In this document: positions 58,858 to 64,000 of the stretch, in pieces
Layout: each line of letters starts with the position of its first letter
How positions within the stretch are numbered: the stretch's first letter is position 1
Source of the DNA: Neobacillus niacini NBRC 15566
GTDB taxonomy: Bacteria; Bacillota; Bacilli; Bacillales; Cytobacillaceae
Assembly (NCBI RefSeq): GCF_001591505.1
Contig: NZ_BCVA01000027.1
Coordinates: 16,001 to 80,000, forward strand
Reading direction: 5' to 3'
DNA length: 64,000 bases
Notes under the pieces: model-generated
Seen by the model: only the letters and a program-made list of their open reading frames with translations
Database searches by the model: none
Told to the model about the DNA's origin: nothing
Made by a program: the position numbers and the translations under genes

Positions 58858-61659
58858 TGTAAACTCTGTATATAGGTTTGCCGGTACCTCATTTTCTAAT
58901 TCCATTCTTACCGTAATTGGTTTGTCACCTTCGAAATAAATAGAATTCCCTTTTCCAATATAGATATAGGGTTCCGTCTTCCCATCAATCTCTCTATACT
59001 TACGAATAAACAAGTGAAGATTGATACCACGTTGTTTATTGAAGATAATATTTTTCCCTCTTTCGGACTGCTGTGTGGTATTATTCACTGATTGCCATTG
59101 AAACTCATGAGGACTAATAAATTTATCTTTGTAATTAATACTTTCTTTTACATCCTCTTCTTTGTGTAAATCAATAAACAGAAAATACTCATTCCCATTT
59201 GCTAGCAATCCTGACCCTCTAAAGGAACTGTGAATTTTACGATAGTTAGACAATAAAGCTGCATCCACCATTTGATATTGCTCATAAAGTTTAAATTGTG
59301 GAACCCCGTAATATTCAGCTTTAAATTCCTTTTCATATCGGAAGGTTCCATAGGTAATAATATCTTCGATAAACTTCCTGTAATCTTCATTTTCCAATAG
59401 CTTTTTAAAAAGTGTAGATTTAGTAAGTTTGCCATCGCTATAATGAACTAATTTCGGCTTATTCTTTATTTGGACACTATCATAGTAGTTTTGATTCAAG
59501 CACTCAAAGGCATGTAGAACGCTATCATCATCAACTTCAGTTATCATCTTTTTGATTTGTCTCTTTGCAATTTCAAGATCTATTTCATCATGCTCTAATA
59601 AATATCGAATGATAACAAACTCATAAATTCGCTTAACTGGAAGCTTGCTTGACAATTCTTTTAAAGTCCCCTCAAATGCCTCATTTTGTAAAAGTTCCTT
59701 TAAATAATCATCCTTCTCCACTTTGGCCACAAATTGTATATATGTTTTTTCCCGATCAATGAATTTAACAGGATCCGGTGCTCCATCATATTTCAGATAA
59801 TCCAATAGCATCAATGGTATACGACCCTGATTAAGTTTCTTAAATTCAAAGTACTCTTCCTTGAGGTACTTCATTGAATTGAAGTTTTCTCTATCAATCT
59901 GAGTCAATATTCTCTCCTGAGTTATTTTATCCATTTGAATATGGGTACACCCAGGTATATTAGCGAATCCTGTTGCAACTGCTACCTTCAAGCTTTCTTT
60001 ATCATAATAACGGCTTCCGTTTAATGCCAATGCAATTAGGAAAGTTTTGTTATGGTTCCCAATGAAATCGAGTACTGTTAAGAAAGTCTTTTCTCCATGT
60101 TTCCGTAGCCCTCTTCCCAGCTGCTGAATAAAAACAATGGGAGAATTAGTTGGCCTTAACATTAGTACAGTATTTACAGATGGAATATCCACACCTTCAT
60201 TAAAGATATCCACTGTAAAAATGAATTCTAATTCGTCATGGTCACTTTCTAATTGATAAATAAATCGTTCTCTTGTTTCGGGTGAGTCTCCACCATGTAA
60301 ACAAACACTCTGATAACCTCTTTTATTGAATTCACTAGCCATGTACTGTGCATGCTCAATACTGGCGCAAAAACCTAGTCCCTTTCTTTTTTCACCGTCA
60401 TGACCATAGAAGTCCATTTTCTCAATAATAAAATCGACTCTTTCATTAACTTTTAACCTTTTTGTGATTTCAGCGATATCGTCGATGTTCACATCACTCA
60501 AATCTATACCTTCAATATCCGTTATTCCAAAGTAGTGAAAAGGAATAACTAGCTCGTCCTCAAGCGCCTCATGCAAGCGGACCTCTATTGCTACATTATT
60601 ATCAAAAAGGTCAAAAACATTATATCCATCACTGCGCTCTGGTGTTGCAGTCATTCCTAATGTAAATTCAGGTTTAAAATAATCTAATACTGTTTGATAG
60701 GTTGGGCTAGTCGCATGATGGGCTTCATCAATGATTAGATATTCAAATTCATCCCTTTTAAATTCATGGTAACATTTAGACATGGTTTGAATGGTAGCAA
60801 ATACATAATCAACATCTTTCTGTTTATAGTTACCAGTGAGCAGACCAAAGGATAGCCCTTCATTTGGTAATAGAAGTTCAAAGGTTTCCTTGGCTTTTTT
60901 CAAGATTTCTTCTCTATGGACAATAAAAAGTAGTTTCTTTGGCTTAAAGCTCTTGACATCAAATGCTGACATATAGGTTTTACCTGTACCTGTCGCTGCA
61001 ATTACAAGCGCCTTTTTCTCTCCAAAGCTTCTCAGTCTCTCTAAATTTTCCGTAGCTCGTCTTTGCATTCGATTTGGGACAATGTAGTTTTTATTTTCAT
61101 ATATCAAGTTCCTTGATTGTTTTGTATCCTTAAAGCTCTTAAGAAACTCTTCATATCTACTAATAAAATCTTCGTCCGCAACTTCACTCATATTCCAAAG
61201 ATATTCATATTCCTTTAAAACATCCTGAATAAACCGGCCATTATCTTTAGTAATAATTTCAACATTCCATTCGATATTACTCTTCAAAGCACTCTGAGTG
61301 ATATTAGAAGAACCAATAATGACTTTATAACTATCTTTGTATTCGAATATGTATGCCTTCGTGTGAAAACCAATCTCTTTATCTGTAACAAAAACCTTTA
61401 AATCCACATTATTGAATTCTCTAATCTTTTCCAATGCCTTTGCATCCGTAAAATTTAGATAAGTTGAAGTAATGATTTTCCCTTTAACACCCTTTTCTTC
61501 GGCTTCCTTTAAAGGGTCAAGTAAAAGTTGAAGACCACTAAAGTTAATAAAAGCTACACTAAAATAAAACCGCTCACACTCATTCATGGATCTCACTAAT
61601 TCTCTTAATAAATTCCCTTTATCGGAATTCACTATTAACTTCTTTTCGACCGTATCCAT
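58846..61659 (-). CDS. PLD nuclease-SF2 helicase fusion with DUF3427-like C-terminus
   Basis: 937 residues. N-terminal phospholipase-D-like domain (about 1-165) with one HKD motif: HTKAYIFEYKD (His99, Lys101) and IIGSSNITQSAL (116-119). Then a DEAD/DEAH helicase: Walker A AATGTGKTYMS (221-229), DEAH at 311-314, TLGMTATPERSDG, and the second RecA fold ending in FIQQLGRGLRKHGEKTF. The remaining ~370 residues fit the DUF3427-type domain of such helicases. A nucleic-acid-remodelling nuclease; homologous architecture is known from DNA repair and phage-defence loci. A possible promoter TTGTAC-N18-TAATAA lies upstream. Confidence 0.87.
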   Translation of the reverse strand: MDTVEKKLIVNSDKGNLLRELVRSMNECERFYFSVAFINFSGLQLLLDPLKEAEEKGVKGKIITSTYLNFTDAKALEKIREFNNVDLKVFVTDKEIGFHTKAYIFEYKDSYKVIIGSSNITQSALKSNIEWNVEIITKDNGRFIQDVLKEYEYLWNMSEVADEDFISRYEEFLKSFKDTKQSRNLIYENKNYIVPNRMQRRATENLERLRSFGEKKALVIAATGTGKTYMSAFDVKSFKPKKLLFIVHREEILKKAKETFELLLPNEGLSFGLLTGNYKQKDVDYVFATIQTMSKCYHEFKRDEFEYLIIDEAHHATSPTYQTVLDYFKPEFTLGMTATPERSDGYNVFDLFDNNVAIEVRLHEALEDELVIPFHYFGITDIEGIDLSDVNIDDIAEITKRLKVNERVDFIIEKMDFYGHDGEKRKGLGFCASIEHAQYMASEFNKRGYQSVCLHGGDSPETRERFIYQLESDHDELEFIFTVDIFNEGVDIPSVNTVLMLRPTNSPIVFIQQLGRGLRKHGEKTFLTVLDFIGNHNKTFLIALALNGSRYYDKESLKVAVATGFANIPGCTHIQMDKITQERILTQIDRENFNSMKYLKEEYFEFKKLNQGRIPLMLLDYLKYDGAPDPVKFIDREKTYIQFVAKVEKDDYLKELLQNEAFEGTLKELSSKLPVKRIYEFVIIRYLLEHDEIDLEIAKRQIKKMITEVDDDSVLHAFECLNQNYYDSVQIKNKPKLVHYSDGKLTKSTLFKKLLENEDYRKFIEDIITYGTFRYEKEFKAEYYGVPQFKLYEQYQMVDAALLSNYRKIHSSFRGSGLLANGNEYFLFIDLHKEEDVKESINYKDKFISPHEFQWQSVNNTTQQSERGKNIIFNKQRGINLHLFIRKYREIDGKTEPYIYIGKGNSIYFEGDKPITVRMELENEVPANLYTEFTEKV

Positions 61660-62026
61660 TGAAATTCCCCTGACTATATTGTTAATACCATAATGTTATT
61701 ATTTGGATATAAAAAAATTGTACAATATATGGGAATAAATAAAAAGATCTTCTATTCAATGAAGAATAAAAGATCCTATCGTCTTGAGCCTATGAAATGA
61801 TGTCATATTGATATGAGGTTTTTATTATCCCATTAGAAGCCTACACCTACTAATAGGTTCTACCTCACTTATTTACAATAGGGTGACCGTATCATAATCT
61901 CCAATGAATTAGATTTTTATTAAACCAAAGAACATACCTATGGGTTGAACTTGGCTTGCAAACAGTGTGTCGACTTTAACTTAAAAAGGTGATATCTATG
62001 ATGTTTCGTAGTACCATTACCTTTAC
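61660..62026. other. Intergenic region between helicase and ung genes
   Basis: No gene called. Holds the likely helicase promoter, an imperfect hairpin (GATCTTCTATTC ... GAATAAAAGATC, 61746-61776), and a very short ORF with an AAAGGTGAT site near 61999 (MMFRSTITFT) that is too short to judge. Confidence 0.4.
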
Positions 62027-62701
62027 CTAAAGATCATTAATTTGCCAATCAATCTCCATACTCCCAATCTCCCTCAAAGACCCATTAGCTTTTGAAAACG
62101 GCCGGCTGCCGAAGAAACCATTATGTGCAGAAAGCGGACTCGGGTGAGGAGATTTAATAATGAAGTGCTGCGGTGAGGTAATCAATTGTTGTTTCTGCTG
62201 TGCGAAATTACCCCACAGGATGAATACGACAGGTTCTTCTCTTTGATTCAATATCTCTATAACTCTATTTGTGAACATCTCCCAACCAAGACCTTTATGT
62301 GAGTTTGCATTTCCGGCCTGTACAGTCAGCACTGCATTTAGCATTAATACTCCCTGTTTTGCCCACTCCACTAGATACCCATGATTCGGAATCGAGCAAC
62401 CCACATCTTCTTGCAGTTCCTTATAAATATTGCGTAGAGATGGCGGGATTTTTATTCCCGGTTTTACGGAAAAACTTAAACCATGGGCTTGTCCAAGTCC
62501 ATGATAGGGATCCTGACCGATAATCACTACTTTCGTATCTTTATAGGAAGTGTAGTGGAGCGCATTAAAAATATCATGTTGATCTGGATAAATGACCTTT
62601 GTTTGATATTCTGTCTGTAGTTTTTTCCTTAATTGTTGATAATACGGTTTCTCAAATTCCTCCTCCAATAAAGGCGCCCAATCATTTTTTAAAATTGCCA
62701 T
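62027..62701 (-). CDS. ung: Uracil-DNA glycosylase (family 1)
   Basis: 224 residues. The water-activating motif VVIIGQDPYHGLGQAHGLSFSV and the minor-groove/His motif IIKSPHPSPLSAHNGFFGSRPFSKAN are both complete, with VLLLNAVLTVQAGNANSHKGLGWE (VLMLNAVLTV here) between. Removes uracil from DNA to start base-excision repair. Standard length for Bacillus Ung. Independent of its neighbours. Confidence 0.95.
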   Translation of the reverse strand: MAILKNDWAPLLEEEFEKPYYQQLRKKLQTEYQTKVIYPDQHDIFNALHYTSYKDTKVVIIGQDPYHGLGQAHGLSFSVKPGIKIPPSLRNIYKELQEDVGCSIPNHGYLVEWAKQGVLMLNAVLTVQAGNANSHKGLGWEMFTNRVIEILNQREEPVVFILWGNFAQQKQQLITSPQHFIIKSPHPSPLSAHNGFFGSRPFSKANGSLREIGSMEIDWQINDL

Positions 62702-62782
62702 TCTTATTCACTCACTTTTCTAGATTGTTAAATTAGTTTAATTATAAGTATAAAAAGGTTAGTTAGAAACACTATGCCGCAT

Positions 62783-62815
62783 AAAAAATGCGAACAGTGG
62801 CAGGCACTGTTCGCT
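62783..62815 (-). terminator. Terminator of the AraC/GyrI-like gene
   Basis: Minus strand GCGAACAGTG-CCTGC-CACTGTTCGC followed by ATTTTTT. Confidence 0.88.
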
Positions 62816-62874
62816 TACTTTCTGCAATATCACTATTTATGGTACGGTTCTCTGTGAAGTAGCTAAATGAGGTT

Positions 62875-63762
62875 TTATTCCTTAGACTTATGATTAAGGT
62901 TACTTCTTTCCTTTATTGGCATCCATATTTCGCTATATACATTTTCATAAGTACCATCATGCTTTGTAAAAGAAATGCCAGGAAGATCAGCTATTTCATA
63001 ACCTGAAGATGGCAGCCATTCCGAATAAATTTTTGCCGTCGTTTCTTGAAGGGTAGCAGGGAATGGGCCTTGATTAGGGAAGATTGCCCATAAACTATCT
63101 TTGATCGAAAGTTGTTCTAAATCATCGAATGGATTTTCTTTTGTCGTTGCAAAACCAATCATATGCGTTAAGTAACCTTTTTCCTCCAAATATCCATCAT
63201 CAAAATTATATGATACATTCAAGACTTGATGAGGATATAAATCAGCTAATTGATGCATTTCATTTCTTTGTTGTTCAGTAATGGACTGGGCTAGTTCTAA
63301 AATTGCATGATTGACACCTTCGAATTGTATCGGCACCCTTTTTGCTACACCTATGATATTAAATCTCTCTTTCTTTTCAATTTTGAATTCCATGGAAGTT
63401 CCTCCCCTAATATCTATAAAGAATGAAAATTTGGGAAATGATTTTTGGATTTTATTTTTCGTTACTTCTGAAGGTAAGAAGCCGCACCATTCACGAAAGG
63501 CTCTTGAAAATCCTTCGATTGATTGATAGCCATATTTATAGGCAACATCCGTCACTTTTGCACCGTTTATTAATTCAACATTCGCTTTGGATAATCTTCT
63601 GTTTTTGATATACTCATTCAATGTCATTCCAGCCATATACGAAAACATTCTTTTAAAATGATAATCGGATAGCCCAACTATTTTTGATATTTCTTTTCCA
63701 GAGATTTCCTCCGTTAAATGTCTTTCGATGTAATCCATTAAATGGTTAAACTCTTGTAACAT
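62875..63762 (-). CDS. AraC-family regulator with GyrI-like effector-binding domain
   Basis: 295 residues, same architecture as the regulator at 18947: AraC domain at the N-terminus (EISGKEISKIVGLSDYHFKRMFSYMAGMTLNEYIKNRRLSKANVELINGAKVTDVAYKYGYQSIEGFSRAFREWCGFLPSEVTK) and a GyrI/BmrR-like ligand domain (MEFKIEKKERFNIIGVAKRV ... LWAIFPNQGPFPATLQETTAKIYSEWLPSSGYEIADLPGISF ... YSEIWMPIKE). The ATG follows AAAGGAGGG. Probably senses a hydrophobic drug or metabolite; its target genes are not evident. Confidence 0.9.
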   Translation of the reverse strand: MLQEFNHLMDYIERHLTEEISGKEISKIVGLSDYHFKRMFSYMAGMTLNEYIKNRRLSKANVELINGAKVTDVAYKYGYQSIEGFSRAFREWCGFLPSEVTKNKIQKSFPKFSFFIDIRGGTSMEFKIEKKERFNIIGVAKRVPIQFEGVNHAILELAQSITEQQRNEMHQLADLYPHQVLNVSYNFDDGYLEEKGYLTHMIGFATTKENPFDDLEQLSIKDSLWAIFPNQGPFPATLQETTAKIYSEWLPSSGYEIADLPGISFTKHDGTYENVYSEIWMPIKERSNLNHKSKE

Positions 63763-63850
63763 CTCATTTCCCTCCTTTACAGTTAAATCATATTATTATT
63801 ATTGATTTTTCACTTGATATTTTTTATACGGACTTTATCGGATTAGATAC

Positions 63851-63879
63851 AAAAAAAGCTTAGAAATATTCTAAGCTAC
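63851..63879 (-). terminator. Hairpin terminator for a minus-strand transcript from beyond the window
   Basis: Minus strand AGCTTAGAA-TAT-TTCTAAGCT followed by seven T. No gene inside the window ends here, so the transcript must come from beyond 64000 or be lost. Confidence 0.7.
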
Positions 63880-63900
63880 TTTCGCTTCATTTAAGATATT

Positions 63901-64000
63901 GACACGACTTTGCTTTTAGAGCTCTACTTAGTCCGAAGGTTGACACGACTTCGGACACGACCTTGCCTTTTTGGCTCTTCCTTGTCTGAAGGTGGCACGA
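63901..64000. repeat. Third hairpin-repeat array (53-bp period), cut by the window end
   Basis: Two units start GACACGAC at 63901 and 63954. Each carries GTCCGAAG (or GTCTGAAG), then GACACGA, then CTTCGGAC, a hairpin with an 8-base perfect stem in the first unit. Same scale as the arrays at 11710 and 27347, different sequence. More units probably lie beyond 64000. Confidence 0.7.

Noticed and set aside
61999..62031. Ten-codon ORF with AAAGGTGAT site
   Set aside because: Too short to distinguish from chance.
1..64000. Riboswitches, T-boxes, tRNA, rRNA and prophage genes
   Set aside because: No matching conserved cores or cloverleafs were found by eye in the larger gaps; a covariance-model search (Infernal/Rfam) would be needed to be sure.

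Overview
The window is chromosomal DNA from a low-GC, spore-forming Bacillaceae bacterium (Bacillus/Neobacillus type). Ribosome binding sites are AGGAGG-like, most genes have clear Bacillus subtilis counterparts (PaiB, LytR/TagU, YkwD-like, Spx, MhqR/MhqD/MhqE, AzoR, Zwf, DctPSR), cre-like CcpA sites occur, and there is a GerP-like spore protein. No rRNA, tRNA, prophage or CRISPR array was seen. Everything here is read by eye from the sequence; no database search was run.

Layout. 1-8.6 kb: a minus-strand carbohydrate locus with an AraC regulator, a secreted beta-helix protein with two discoidin-like domains, a GH20 beta-hexosaminidase, a sugar-binding lipoprotein and a permease cut by the window edge. 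8.9-14.4 kb: C4-dicarboxylate symporter, split chromate transporter, DctS/DctR two-component system, and a 52-bp hairpin-repeat array bounded by inverted repeats. 14.5-29.7 kb: mixed housekeeping and stress genes (DUF3231, PaiB, LCP, CAP protein, ECF sigma/PadR/RodA-like operon, MFS, IMPase, YbaK, Gfo/Idh/MocA with IclR) with decayed MarR and HxlR genes. 29.7-40.3 kb: a quinone/electrophile-stress island with azoreductase, WrbA, DoxX proteins, MhqD, ring-cleaving dioxygenases, an MhqR-like MarR repressor and an Spx paralogue, studded with copies of a TATCTCGAAT-type palindromic operator. 40.5-44.7 kb: SDR, rpiA, zwf and transaldolase, with scars of an old rpiA-zwf tandem duplication. 45-53.9 kb: YqxD, an AraC regulator beside an unusual PTS EIICA protein, MazG-like protein, deaminase, and a PTS EIICB-NanE-RpiR amino-sugar locus. 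54-64 kb: paired DUF3231 genes, an amidohydrolase, a zinc-motif gene split by a stop codon, a NUDIX gene convergent with a PLD-helicase, Ung, and an AraC/GyrI-like regulator. The window ends inside another hairpin-repeat array.

Most interesting items: (1) three arrays of 52-53 bp tandem repeats, each unit able to fold into a hairpin, with the same period but unrelated sequences; (2) a PTS EIICA protein with no EIIB domain and Tyr at the expected EIIA phosphorylation-site His; (3) a clustered MhqR-type regulon with at least seven operator regions; (4) reciprocal rpiA/zwf gene remnants that record a tandem duplication; (5) a pair of MITE-like elements of about 280 bp; (6) small genes below usual ORF cut-offs (42-aa zinc ribbon, 40-aa orphan peptide) and a four-cysteine protein interrupted by one in-frame TAG.
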